From contig JALGQZ010000018.1 of assembly GCA_023105745.1 (NCBI GenBank), positions 19,116,132 through 19,180,131 of the forward strand: a stretch of DNA of 64,000 nucleotides, written 5' to 3'. Position numbers and translations under genes: made by a program. Origin of the DNA: Austropuccinia psidii (Eukaryota > Basidiomycota > Pucciniomycetes > Pucciniales > Sphaerophragmiaceae). Positions 46,852-59,205 of this stretch are shown here, in pieces (the stretch's first letter is position 1; the number at the start of each line of letters is the position of its first letter). The notes under the pieces are model-generated. The model saw only the letters and a program-made list of their open reading frames with translations. It was not told the origin of the DNA and made no database searches.

Positions 46852-48270
46852 TGTCAGGCTGAGTGTATGATGAGTTAGTAATTAAGCTATTTACAACGTC
46901 AACTATGACTGTTACACAATGATAAAAGGTTTAAAATAAGAGTATTTTGATTAATAAGGGTTTACAATTAAAATAAAGGGATTTACTATTTTTGGAATAG
47001 TGGTGGTGAGCACTGTTGAAAGCCCTGGGTGCTGCTTTACCTGTTGGATTACAATAAAAAAGACTACAATACTTAAATTTAAAGTATACCTGATTATTTT
47101 CCAAGAGTATAACTGTTTTTGACAGTTTTACTACATAGGAATTCAAGAGAAGGATGGGTATTCCTTTTCTGCCAGTGAAAAGGCCTCTTTTTATCCTGAA
47201 ATGGGGTGAAAAGGCTTCTAGACCTTTTCACGTGGAGGAAGTGAAGATTTTTCACTCTCCAAGACAGGCTTGTGGTTTCAACAAGGTCGGTATAGCCTGT
47301 ATTGGGCTCAGATGTGGTTTTGAAACCACATCTGGGCAGTTTTCACCAATACAGGGTGAAAATTTTCATCTGGGGACCACACAGCCTGATTCTGACGTGT
47401 ATGACATGTAGAATGCTGTACAGAACCAGTATGGGACCCCAGTATTGAATGAACTATGAGGTATTGAATTAAAACCAAGCTTCTTTGTCTGTTTTACACC
47501 TCATAATCGTGGTTATGGGATATTATCCCATGGTAAGGCTGTATTGGACAGACTGTGGGATTTTGACCTTAAAACAGCCATACCTTTGTCAGTTTTTGAG
47601 ATATCAAACTCAAAATTGGTTCAGTGTGTAGCCCTGTATGTGTTCTACACAATGGTACCTCATTGGATATGGCTATCATTCAATATGGCAAGGTTATCAC
47701 ATGTACAAGATTTTTGTACATATGCGTGGTTTTAGGCAAAAGCTGTATTGGGCTTGTTTGACTTATAGATTTTGTTCTAGAGGAGATATGGGGAAATGAA
47801 TGGCACCATCAGATATCCCTGATTGTGCTCTTTCCAAAAGGACTCACTTTAGGTATCTCACACTAAAACCATAGAAGCTAGATGAGAAGTGAATATTTTA
47901 TTCACCCTTATTTGGCCTGAATTTGTCCATAACCTCAGTAATACTGGTGCTAGCTCAGCTTAGATGGTACCATTGGATAGCCCTGACTTAGAGCTTCATT
48001 TTGAATACCCATTTGATGGGGTTAGAACTCTTACTCTGTATTTCAGATGAGAGGTGAAATTTAAGGTTTATGCTCAGCAACAACTTTGTTATTCTTTGTC
48101 CTATGGTGATGGGACTTGTATATTTGGAAAGGGGTAAGTTTCCTCTTTCTTTTGATACCTTTTGAGCTGATTTGGCTCAGCTCCATGTTTTGGTGGTATC
48201 TTGGCTATACCATTGATTTATGGTATCTGGATGTCATGCTTGTGCTCTGGTTTTGAGTCACAGGCTGACA
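46852..48270 (-). repeat. Solo LTR B3 (Gyp-B family)
   Basis: TGTCAGGCTGAGTG to CACAGGCTGACA, 1419 bp, aligned with the Gyp-B LTRs over its length but clearly more diverged. Left flank ATTAC and right flank GGGGG do not match, so no target-site duplication remains. It abuts the Gyp-C LTR fragment without a gap. Confidence 0.85.
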
Positions 48271-48720
48271 GGGGGCCTGAGAGTCCCAAGGACTCTGGCC
48301 TGCGGTCTGCAGTCCATGGCTTACGGACTGTGGGCCATGGATTACGGCCACGGTCTGTAGAGGCTTTAGGGGTCCTAAATTGCCCAAAAAGGCCATTTAG
48401 GCCCTGGAACCCATAATCAAAGGGGTGGGGCCAAGGGGCCAGGAACCCGTGGAAGTCCAGATGGACCCCCCAGGCCCAAAAAAAATGTATTGGCCTGGGG
48501 GTTGGTGGGGTGGAGAATTGGCCAAAAGGCCAATGGTTGCAGGATATGGCCTTAGGCCATAAGTGGCCAGTCAAAGGTGGTTTGAACGAATGGCCTAAAA
48601 CACCAAAAATGGTCCAATTGGCCATAAAAACTTCCTACAGGACCAATTGGTGATAAAATGAGGTCAGGCTATATTTGCCACAAACACCCATTGGAGGGGT
48701 GATTACACATGGTTGTGACA
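48271..48720 (-). repeat. 3' LTR fragment of Gyp-C
   Basis: Aligned with the right part of the Gyp-C LTR at 58345-58733: the block from GGCCATTTAGGCCCTGG to the end GTGGTTGTGACA is nearly the same. The left portion (48271-48370) has a different short series of GGxxTACGG-like motifs and then stops at LTR B3. About 930 bp of the LTR are missing. Confidence 0.8.
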
Positions 48721-49500
48721 GTACCCCCACCTTGAATGGTGAGCTACTGAGCACAAAACCAAGGTAAAATCCTGTTGAGGCTGTTGAGAAGGATTTGACG
48801 CAGGGATTCCAGAGGTATTGCCTCTTGAAAGAAACTTCATGACTGGTACAATGTTGGCATATGACATGAGGATGATTTGGTCTTGTTTTTACATTTGGCT
48901 TTGGAAGTGTTGAAGAAATGAGTTGACGTAAAGATGTTGGCATTAAGATTATAAGAAGGAAAATTTTGAAAACATATAAAAGAAAAAGATAAAGAAACAT
49001 AAAGAGAAAATAAGAAAAAGAAATGAAGAGAAATGAAATCTTGAGGGGAGTTACCATCTTGATCACAGAAGTGGAAAGCTGATTTAAATTGGCCAAGGAC
49101 CTGGAAAACAAGATTTGATTCCAGGTGCTCACAGAGTGTCCAAGGTGATGTTTTGGAAAGATTTTAGACCCCTCAGGGAAGTGCACACCAGGAGAGGAAC
49201 TTACTTTTAGTAATTACCACTCCCACCAGTGCCATAAAAATTAAACATTTGCTGAAGGAATGAATTCAGAAAGAAGAAACTTGGAGAGTGTTTGAGAAAA
49301 GGAATGGTCCATTTTCCCAAGTGAAAATGGCCATAAATTTTGGAATTGATGTTGAAATCCATGCCAAAGATCTGTTTACAAAATTTCCAGAGTGCTCACA
49401 AAGTGGCCAAGGTCATGCTTACAGAAAAGGGGTAGAATACCTCTAAAGATGCATACCAGGAGTGGGAATTACTTTTGGTAATTCATCTCCCCACCAAGCA
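48721..49500 (-). other. Gyp-C 3' non-coding region with polypurine tract
   Basis: On the minus strand AAGGTGGGGGTAC precedes the LTR start TGTCACAACC and serves as polypurine tract. The remaining 750 bp between the pol end and the LTR hold no gene and include an imperfect direct repeat. Confidence 0.6.
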
Positions 49501-49510
49501 CCACAAAAAA
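49105..49510. repeat. Imperfect direct repeat, about 280 bp apart
   Basis: The block GTGCTCACAGAGTGTCCAAGG ... GGAACTTACTTTTAGTAATT (about 49117-49220) recurs as GTGCTCACAAAGTGGCCAAGG ... GGAATTACTTTTGGTAATT (about 49392-49482), followed by similar CCCACCA and CCATAAAAA/CCACAAAAA runs. It looks like an old tandem duplication in the 3' end of Gyp-C. Confidence 0.6.
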
Positions 49511-52500
49511 ATCAAGCTCTTGAAGAATTGGGTCCTGGCTTATCACGATATAAAGAATGAACATCTTTGATAAGTTAAGGGCAATTATTGAGGATTTTGG
49601 TTGGTTCCCAAGTGGATCTTTCTGGGTCTTGACTGAAACCTGTCCATTCCACAAAGTACTATAATTTTCCTCTTGATCTTGGAGTCCATAATTTGAGATA
49701 CTTATCATTCCTCTTCTTCTTCAATGCTGATTAGAGGATGAGGCTCTTGATGCCAATTTGGGATTGTTGATGTCTTGACTGGTTCAAGGAGGGAAATGTG
49801 GAAAAATGGGTGGATGGAAGCTTGAGGTGGTAAGCATGAGTACTTACTTTCTTCAATATTTCCAATGGACCCAACCATCTTTCAGACAGCTTTTTGGTGG
49901 GTCTAGTTGATTTGATGTTCTTGGAAGAAAGCCATACCATGGCACCCGGATTGAAAACAGGTGGACTTGCTCTACTTTTATCTGCATACCTCTCAAACCC
50001 GTTTATGGAAAATTCAAGTTCTCTCTTGACATCTTGCTGTACTGAGTGGAGTTTTGTTGATAACCTTTCAGCAGGATTCTCTTGAGTGATGTGAATAGAG
50101 TCAAATTGTGGATCTCTTCCATAAACAGTAAAAAAAAGTGATTGTTTTGTTGAATAGTGATAAGAATTATTGTAGGAAAATTCAGCCAGAGGGAGCCAGG
50201 TGTTCCAATCATCTTGATGATAGCTGACATAAATCTGAAGGTAATGTTCTAGTATCTGATTTACTCTCTCTGTCTTTCCATCAGTTTATGGATGGTAAGC
50301 AGTTGAAATATCTCTTTAAATCTTGAGCTTCTGCCACAGATTGGCCCAAAAGGAAGAAAAAAAAAGTGAACATATATCACTAACAATGAGTGAAGGCAGT
50401 CCATGCTTTGAAAAGATACTCTTGATGAATAAATGGGCCAAATCCAGTGAAGCTATTGAAGACATTGTTGGAATAAAAACTGCCATGTTTGAAAATCTGT
50501 CCACTATGAAAAGAATTGAGTCAAAATAATTGGACAGTGACAATTGAGTGATGAATCCAAGGACCATTTGGAATTTGAAGAGGTTTGAGGAGTCCAAACT
50601 TCTTGTGATGGATATTTTTGTTTTTTGAGCACTTTTGAAAGGATGATACATAATCCTTGATGAATTGAGTCATTCCAGACCAGTGGAAATCCTGCTTGAA
50701 ACGTTTGAGAGTCTTCTATTTGCCAGGTTGTCCAGCTAGAGGAGAGTCATGCCTCTTTTGAAGTATGCTGAGTTGAATTGTGGGGTCATTTGGAACCACC
50801 ACCCAATCTTTGAATAACAGAAGTTGGGAAGAGGGATCAAGAGAGTAATCTTGGACAGATTTACCTTTACACAAATCTTGAATAATACCTCTATATTGAG
50901 AATTAGGCCATAATATCTTCTGAATTGATTTAATCAAATTTGAAAAAAATCCACCTTGACTGCAAAAAATCTTGAGGGTTGAACTTCATCTTGCTTAATG
51001 AGTTGTTGAGAATTCATTTGATTCTTGCTGATGTAATCCTTCCCCCTCTCTGGATAAATGCCATCCCAAAATGATAAGGCATCTGGAAGAGTAGCTAAGT
51101 GGCCAGGGCGGTAAGTGATAGAGAAAAGAAATTCAGCCCAGCAGGCTTGACAGAAAGTAAGAACTTTTGAAGACATGAAGTGTTTCAAGGAAGAGTGATT
51201 GGTGAGAACTTCAAAAGGGGAAGATAATGAAAGAAGAAAAGCTCCCCAGCTCTTGAGAGCCCAGACTATGCCAAGGAGTTCCTTTTCATAAATCTCATAT
51301 TTGAGCTCTTCTGGAATAGGCTTGTGGCTATTAAATGCAATGGTATGTTTTCCTGAGTCAGAAACCTGACTCAATACAGCACCCAAGGCATAATTGGATT
51401 CATTGGTCTCATCAATGCTGGGTAGAGAAGGATTGGAGCAGTAGTGAAGGCCTCTTTCAGTTGGTGAAACTGACTAAGAGCTTCCTCATTGAGGGAAAAC
51501 AGGAATCTTTCTTGAGGAAACTGCTGAGTGAACTAATCTTCTTTGAATAATTATTGATGAAACAGTGGTAGAAATTGGCAAAGCCAAGGAATGATTGAAG
51601 ATCCTTGAGGTTTCTTGGAGGTGGCCAATTGACAATTTGCTGGACTTTTGCTTGGCCCATCTTGAGGCCCTCAGAAGAAACAATTTAACCTAAATACTCT
51701 ACACTAGAAACAGGAAATAGGCACTTGGAGGCCTTGGAAAAGAGGTTATTGATTCTGAGCTTGGAAAGAACAGTGGACACATTAGTGAAATGTTCTTCCT
51801 CAGACTTGGAAAAGACCATAATTTCATCCAAAATAAACCACAACATAAATATCAAGAGGATCATAGAAAATATCATTGACAAGATTTTGAAATTGGGAAG
51901 GAGCATTGGTGAGTCCAAATGGCATAACCAAATACTCATAACTGCCATATTTAGTTCTAAAAGCTGTCAAGTTTTCATCACCCTAATTGATTCTGAGAAG
52001 TTTATATTCACCACGTAAATCAATCTTGGAGAAGATAGAAGAACCATTAAAAACAGTGAGAAGCTGGTTCATAGGAGGAACAGGATACTTGTTCTTCCTA
52101 CTAACAGCATTGAATTTGCGGCAATCAAAACACAAACAGAGGCCACCATCCTTCTTTTTGACAAAAAGAACAGGTGCTCCTGTTGAAGAGGAGCTAGGCC
52201 GGATGAAACCTTTCTCTACATTCTCTGAAATGCAGGCCCTGAGTGTATCTGACTCTTGGTTTGATAAAGAGTAGATCGCCCCAACTGGAGGTAGAGACCC
52301 CTCCAGTTCAATATGATGATCACAGGAGAGGTGAGGAGGAAGTTTATCTGCTTTCAACTTGGAGAATACATCCAAGTACTGGTGATAAGCAGAAGGAAAA
52401 ACCTTTAGAATGGTTTCTATTTCTTCTGGCTCTTCCTCTTCCTCCCATAACTCCTCCAGGGAGTCATGATAAGATGAAGGAGGGAGGTCCATATTCCCAA

Positions 52501-53100
52501 AGAAGAGACGAAGTGAAGATACAGAATTATCTTCTCCAACATCTTGAATCTCTTTGAAGACTTCATCTGTAGAGGGTAGTAATTACTGATGGGAATTAAG
52601 GGAAGGAATATGGACAGAAGATGGGAATTATGGTGTTCTAGAATCACCAACCAGAGCTGCACATGATTTGGCAGAAGAGACTTCAGTACTGAAAGATTTC
52701 GAAGGATTATAATAGTCCTTATGATCACTATTAAAGGTTATCAGCCCTTGCCTCCAATTGATAGATGGATTAAAATTATTAAGAAAGTCAAAGCCCAATA
52801 TGAGGTCTTCTCCCTTGGGAGTATCAATAACTAAAAACTCCCATTCAAAGCTTGGTAAAGAAGGAAGCTCAACCATATATTTGGTATAGTGAGTCACAAA
52901 TAGGGAAGGAGACTCAGAGGAGTCCAAAATGATAGAAGGAATCTTCTCCGGGAGTTCTGACATAGTCAAAGAAGTCCTGTGAACAAACTGCTTTGCAATA
53001 AATGAGCTGGTAGCACCATAATAAATGAGAATATTGTAAAAAAATTAGAAAGGGAAGAAAAAACAAAGAATATAAGAGAATTCTTGACACCAGTATTCAG
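49500..53100 (-). pseudogene. pol: Gyp-C pol, heavily broken
   Basis: Fragments from right to left: protease-like DLILGFDFLNNFNPSINW (about 52800). Reverse transcriptase: FIRPSSSSTGAPVLFVKKKD, NKYPVPP, FSKIDLRGEYKLLRI (52492-51983), then IMVFSKSEEEH, where one extra base breaks the YxDD box. QSFLGFANFY follows (about 51580). RNase H: GAVLSQVSDSGK, KELLGIVWAL, SITYRPGHLATLPDALS (51386-51050). Integrase: RHDSPLAGQPG, IVDRFSNMAVFIPTMSS, FSKHGLPSLIVSD, where the next block is damaged. The end has GAMVWLSSKNIKSTRPTKK (about 49935) and a chromodomain with WTGFSQDPERSTWEP (about 49650). At least ten frame breaks. Order and motifs are those of Tf1/sushi-type chromoviruses. Confidence 0.88.
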
Positions 53101-54468
53101 AATGCACAATTTTGCTCTGGATGGAAAACAGTGAAGAACATTGAACACAACATGATCTTCATGAAGGCTTTTCCCTGTCCGGGAAATTGGCCTGACAGTT
53201 GGGAAAGCTTGTTTTGAGGCCTTTCAAAACAGGACTCAAAACTATTCTTCCCACAGCAATAGGTACATAAACCCTCCTTGATTCTTCTTTCTTTTACAGA
53301 ATTCATCAAATTAAAGTATTTATTCAACAAAGAGGAATCAGGCTTGTCCAAAGCTTGTCCCTCTTCTGAAAATTCTTCTTATTTTTATTTGAATTTGATG
53401 AGCTTCCAGGCTGAGAAAAATTTCACTGAGGCTTCAGGCTTCTTATCTTGATGATGACTCTTCTATTTTTGCCTCTCATGGTACTGGTATCAAGCTTCAG
53501 GGTAATATCCATTAATCCTTGAAGAGATCCAATGCTTGAAGGATGGGAGGCCAACTGATCCAAAATACTGGATGGCAATCCCTTCCTGAAATGGTGGATG
53601 AGAGCCCTTTCACCCTAATCTCCAATTCTTGAAAACCAACTTCCGAAATGGGCTATGTATAAGGAAACATGTCCACCTTCTTTGATTCTTAAGGCATCCA
53701 ACTCTGCTTCAGCCTTTCTCACTTAATTTGGGTCTCCAAATAAAGTAAAGAGTTGGGATTTGAATGACTGCCAAGAATTGAGAAGACAGCTTGGTTCTTG
53801 ATTGGTGAGATTGGAAATATAAGGTTCAATCCATTTTTCAGCCCTGCCATAAAAGACTTTCTTTATGTCTCGAAAGAAGTTTTTCTTGATAATTATGAAA
53901 GATTAATTGACAAGACTGAATAAAGATTTTAACTTTGAAGGGCTGAGTCCCATCAAAGCATTCTTGTGCCTTCATAGATAGAGCCTTGAAGGCTGGTGGT
54001 GTTGATGAATCAGAAGATGAAGCTGCTTGAAGATTGGCCATAATTTGAGTCATTTGCTTCATGATGGCCAATAAGAATGGCTCAGACCTATGAGATACAG
54101 GCTGATTAGACTGGGCTAAAGTTGGCCCTTGAGTTACTTGGGATGCCCCCACAGGAGAAGGGACACCTTCAGTACCATCAGACTCTTCCTCTTCCACAGA
54201 ATTTTCCTCCTCCTCTTTACCATATTCACCAGGACCTTGGAAAGTGGTCCTTGAAATTCCTGGAACTCCGCCAACTACTCCTAAAAAAGAATTCGATCTT
54301 CTGGGCCCTCTTCCTTCCTTCCATATGGGGTCCTCTGTCTAATTGGGCCCTCAGTTGAGAAACTGCTGGGGTGCTGTCAAGAGGAGCTCTTGGAGTTGGA
54401 GTAAGAACAGCTTGAGCTCTGGCCTGAGATCTGGTCTGTCCTACAGGAGGTGAATGTTGAATAGGCAT
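53100..54468 (-). pseudogene. gag: Gyp-C gag, broken
   Basis: ATG at 54468 begins MPIQHSPPVGQTRSQARAQ. Next comes SDGTEGVPSPVGASQ, then LLAIMKQMTQIMANLQA, FDGTQPFKVKIFIQSCQLIF (about 53940-53885), and a region with LASHPSSIGSLQ-like sequence near 53560. Last is a zinc knuckle CTYCCGKNSFESC at about 53270-53232, where the His is Asn. Multiple frameshifts. The FDG..PFKV..FIQSCQ..F pattern is the capsid start of Tf1/sushi-like Gypsy elements (retrotransposon gag family). Confidence 0.82.
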
Positions 54469-55438
54469 GATTTCAGGAATAAAAATTAAAACAAATGAAT
54501 AAAAAATCAAAATTTGAAGATGAAAATCTTGAGGCAAATCAACTGGAAAATTGAAGTCAAAATAAAAATAAAAATCAATGTCTTGAAGCAAAATCAACCA
54601 ATCAAAATGAAATCTTGAAGTAAGTTAATCAATCAGATGTCAAAATGAAATCTTCAAGACAATAAATAAATATGTAAAATCAATCAAAATAAAAATCTTT
54701 CCGAAATCAATCAATCAATGAAATCCTGTGACAAACTCAACTTATGTCAAAATTATTGATGTGAAAAAATCAGCAAAATCAATGAAATCTTCAGATCAGT
54801 CAATTTTCTTGAAGTCAATATCAATTATGTCAAATCCAATGAAGTGAGTTTTCCTTTGAAAAAAAAGTTTCTTGAAGAATTAATCAATATGAATCTTGAT
54901 GTGAACAATGTGTCTGAATAATATGATGAGAAATTTGAAATTCAATGAAATTTAAGATTACGCTTGGATTATGAATGAAATAAAATTTCATGATTTGAGA
55001 TAAGATTTAAAAGAGAAAAAATAAAAGAAAGAGGTCAGCTTTTAATTTTCAAAATGAGGAATGAATTAGAGAAAACTGAGGAGTGACGATAAATCATAAA
55101 ATTAATAAGCATTAAAGAGTCATAATTTCAATAAAATGAGTGAATGAAATCTTAAAGAAAGAGGGAACAGAATGAAAATAAATTGTGAGTTAATTGACAT
55201 AATTTCACGGGGCTCTTGTGAAAAGCAAGAGTGGCCTGGCACTCAGTAATCAAGAGCTCACTTGTAGGGCTCCAAAAGAATGAATAAATAAAAAGGAATA
55301 TATTTCTTCAAGGAAGAATAAGAGTAAGGACAAGTATGCCGAAGATAAAAGAAAAAAGGGAAGCCAATGGCCAAGTTAATAAAGAAAGTCAAAAGCCAAA
55401 GAGCAAACCAAATGAAGCCTCAATTCACTTTTTCAACC
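54469..55438 (-). other. Gyp-C leader with ATCAATCAA / ATGAAATCTTGAAG repeats
   Basis: Long untranslated leader between the 5' LTR and gag. From about 54540 to 54900 the words ATCAATCAA, TGAAATCTTGAAG and CTTCAAGAC recur many times, giving a low-complexity tract. No standard TGG... primer-binding site lies next to the LTR; the sequence there on the minus strand is GGTTGAAAAAGTGAATTG. Tf1/sushi elements prime from their own RNA, which could explain this. Confidence 0.5.
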
Positions 55439-56124
55439 TGTCAGAAAGAACAATGGAATTAGTAAAGGATATGACCACCAATATCCACTGACAGGCAAAC
55501 ATGGAGAGGTCCAAATGACTGATATAAGATCATCAGTATTTCCTTGAATAAATAAAACAAAAATAAGGATAAAAATAAATCCAATATATTAATTAACTGG
55601 AGAAAAGTCCCCAGGGAAGGAAAGGTGGCCAGTATATGTGAAAAGTTGAAGACTGATCCTGGAGGGTTGATCACCCGGCTGTATTGACTGTTTTGGGTAA
55701 ATGCAGATCTTGCCATATCAAGGATTGAACTGTGTGATGGAATTCCCACAGTGGAATATGAATTGTCCCAAAAGGGCCAAGGCCATACAGGTTTCTTGAA
55801 TACTTCCTGTATGGACCAATTGAGTTGTCTGAGGAATACTGGAGTACTTGATGCCTTGAAAACTGATTTAATGATTGATAAACTCTTGAAATTATCCTTG
55901 GAATAATCCTGAAAAGAAAATACAACCCAACTCTTGCAGGGCCAGGTGGTTGGGGTCCTTGAATGGTCTTCTGGTAGCCACCAGGGATTGCAAGACTGAA
56001 TTACTGAAAGGACTTCCTTCAAAATGGGTGATGGATTTGGGGACTTGATTTGGAATGGCATAATTTGGTTTTGAAAACATCACCATTGGAGTTCTGAGCA
56101 GAATTGGTGCATAATGTATATTAT
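55439..56124 (-). repeat. 5' LTR of Gyp-C, left half
   Basis: Starts TGTCAGAAAGAACAATGG. It runs up to the ATTAT duplication made by solo LTR D and continues at 58039. Together the two halves form an LTR of about 1380 bp with TGTCA/TGACA ends. Read on the minus strand it holds open frames of 84-200 codons that go through into the other half. Confidence 0.82.
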
Positions 56125-58033
56125 TGTGAGCCTTGAGGTATATTTTACATACCCAAATAGGCCACAATTATCTTAAAAATGAATTCTGAACTATGTATAA
56201 CCCATAAGCCATGCATGTATTCAAAATTCATCATTTTTGATTTCAGAAAAGATGAATAACTTTTTATTGAGTAAGTAAATACATGGATTTAAGGCCGGAT
56301 TTGGATTCTCCACAAAAATTCACCTAGGGTAGCTCCATAGAGTGAATAAGCTCAAATAAACTCTTTGGGGTGGTAATATGGAAAAAAATTCAATACCACA
56401 TCATCAATCCCACATAAATGATCCATGAAGATATTTGTTTTTCTCTATTTCACGCCAAAATAATGGGAATGTGAGAAATCCCATGTTACATATACACTAA
56501 TAATGGTGTTATGCATGTTTTAAGCACTTAATATTATGGTATTCTTACATTCACCTTTGGTACACCCATAGTGGATATCTCACTTGAAGCTTAAAATTAT
56601 ATTTTCACGTAAAAAATAGGCAAGGGGGACAAAAGACATCAAAGAGAGCCAGGTTACCCAACTTCTGAGGCCTGTGAGGCGTGGAAATCTCCAAAGCTTG
56701 GATCCATGGATTATCTTGGCCAAATTAGTAAACTAAAACCTTTTGGGAACTTGGTTACCATCTTACAACTACAGTAAATTATAAGAAAATAGCAATTAAC
56801 CTGCTATTTTGACATACCAAGGAGGTAAAGAACAGCTTAGACTCCTGTAACCATGACAATTCTTAATGAATTACCATGGATAAACCCCAAAAGAGTAATT
56901 AAAACCCTTTTTGGACTAGTATCCATCTATTTACCTCATAGCAACCAGCCATACACTGCTATTTGCAATTCTACATGAAATTGTGGTAAAAACTTCAAAA
57001 ATTCATTACAAATACAATTCTTGATGAATCTTTCTGAAACCTTCAGGAACAATTAAGAACTGTATAATTAATATAAAAACCAAAAAGAACTGTACATTTA
57101 TATGCAAAATTAAAAGTTTTACTTCCAGTCCATTTTTGATGATTCCATGTGAAACACAGAATCTTCAAAAATTTACAGAAAATACATTCTGTGATGAAAT
57201 TTCCAATAACATTGATAAATTTGAGAAATAAATTATTATTTTGGAATAAAAGAAGAATTACAGTTGTTACTCCTTTTATTCTTAACCACCAATGGGTTGG
57301 TAGTCACATAAAAGCCCAATTAAGTAGTTATGATAATCTTACGTGACAACAAATTATGTAATCAATAATCCAAAAGTTTTTATTGTTTTCTCACTCACTG
57401 ACTTTTCAGTTTGCACCATGGCATGCCTTTATAAGCTGTCTTAGACTTAAAAAAGGCCTCCTATTGCTGTTTTTTCCAAATCATCACATTATTCTATTAT
57501 ACCTTTATTACCAAACAAGTAAGTATTAGTTAGAACTATTTCTTAAGTGTTTTATTCTTTCAGAAATAAATAAGAAAGACGTGAAATCATAGAAATCAAC
57601 TATAATCTGTTTTAATACTGTTATAAATAAATTTTCATCCATTAAATCCACAATTCCATGTCAAATTTCTCTACTATTGTCATCCAAAACGTTCATTGGA
57701 TTAATAATGAGTAATTTATCTCAATTGTTGAGGTTTTTCTCTAGTAATAGTTTTCTTCAAGAATTATCTTTATAATTATTCTTGTAAAAGATAATTATAT
57801 ATTAAAATAATTTTATTATGTTAATAAAAGAAGTTTTTATTATTAAATTCTTCTTGTAGACAATTACTGCTTACTGTTATATTCACTAGTAGTGTATAAC
57901 ATGTAAAAGAAATAATTCTATAATTATTTAATTGTGGCTATAATAATTTTTTTATTATTATATTTCATAAGAACAGTCATAGTACTATTGATTAATAGTA
58001 ATATTATCAACAGTTTCATAGACACATCTTACA
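56125..58033 (+). repeat. Solo LTR D
   Basis: TGTGAGCCTTGAGGTAT to GACACATCTTACA, 1909 bp. The first 45 bases are clearly related to the LTRs of families A and F (TGTGAGCC, ACATACCCA, GGCCACAA). Perfect target-site duplication ATTAT at 56120-56124 and 58034-58038. No internal genes. It splits the 5' LTR of Gyp-C. Confidence 0.93.
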
Positions 58034-58733
58034 ATTATACCATATATACACCATGCTTGAATCCTTGGTACAGAGTACATTGGTGAGGGAGAGTCCTTCC
58101 CCAAATGGAGGGGAAAGATTTCTGAACTTGAGCCGGTGGTCTCTGGTGGTTGCCAGAGGCCAGGGGTTGAAAATTGCCAATTTGGGTCCTGAGGTCCTTT
58201 TGGCCATTTTTGGGAAGGTTGATATTGGGGGCCAAAATTGGCTCAGGTGGGCCCATTTGTGGTTTTTCACCAACCTGGCCTTGAGGGTTGGTGGTTGGCC
58301 GCCTTGGCCCCTTTTGGCCTCATTGGATTTAGGCCAAAAGGGGCCTAAGGGCCCCATGGACTGTGGGCTGTAGAGGCTATAGGGGGCCTAAATGGCCCAA
58401 AAAGGCCATTTAGGCCCTGGACCCCATAATCAAAGGGGTGGGGCAAAGGGGCCAGGAACCCCTGGAAGTCCAGATGGACCCCACAGGCCCAAAACAAAGG
58501 TGTTGGTCTGGGGGTTGGTGAGGTGGAGAATTGGCCAAAAGGCCAATGGTTGCAGGATATGGCCTTAGGCCATTGGTGGCCAGTAAAAGGTGGTTTGGCC
58601 CAACAACAATAAACACCAAAAATGGTCCAATTGTCCATAAAAACTAATGACAGGACCAATTGGCCATGAAATGAGGTCAGGCTATATTTGCCGCAAACAC
58701 ACATTGGGGGGGTGATTACACGTGGTTGTGACA
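58034..58733 (-). repeat. 5' LTR of Gyp-C, right half
   Basis: Continuation of 55439-56124, from ATTATACCATATATACACC to GGTTGTGACA. The last 350 bp match the 3' LTR fragment at 48371-48720. GC-rich and full of GGCC (for example around 58270-58345). Confidence 0.82.
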
Positions 58734-59205
58734 GCCATTAAGAAAGGAAAATTGAGGAGAACATATACAGTTTTCAATCAGTGGCTGAAATTGGAGATGT
58801 TTAAGAATGGTACTGAGATCTTGAGGTATATAAAATGTGGGAGTGGGATGACCACCTGAGCTTGAGATACTTGCCTTAATAAGAATTTTGAGGCTGTGGT
58901 TGAGAATGTATGAAGCCCTGTTGGGTATATTATATCTTAAGGATGGAATGGCAGATATTATTATTCCAAGGTCTTGTGGGGGAAGGGTTTGACTTCTGCT
59001 GTATGGCTTCTGTGCCTTTGAATTGAAACCCAGTGGAGTGTAGAATGTGCTTTGGGTCAAATGAAGATAATCTTTTTGGAAGATCTGATACAATGAAATT
59101 TGCGGGAACTCAGATCCTGATGCTGAAGTAGGGATATTTGGAATAGATTTTGGTTCAATGGCGGATTTGAGCTTATTAATGTGCTATTTATATTGGAAAG
59201 GTGTG
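58734..59205 (-). pseudogene. Plavaka transposase N-terminus of Plv-2, truncated by Gyp-C
   Basis: Reads SRSQTLPPQDLGIIISAIPS, LRYNIPNRASYILNHS, SSSGGHPTPTFYIPQDLSTI, FQPLIENCICSPQFSFLNG. It is collinear with the minus-strand N-terminus in Plv-1 (23040-22760). The Gyp-C LTR begins immediately after this at 58733, so the catalytic part is gone. Confidence 0.7.

Noticed and set aside
48218..48625. 135-codon GC-rich frame rich in Pro, Phe, Gly and Trp
   Set aside because: It crosses the border between LTR B3 and the Gyp-C LTR, and its content is LTR sequence (GGCC-rich). Similar frames at 58016-58704 have the same explanation.
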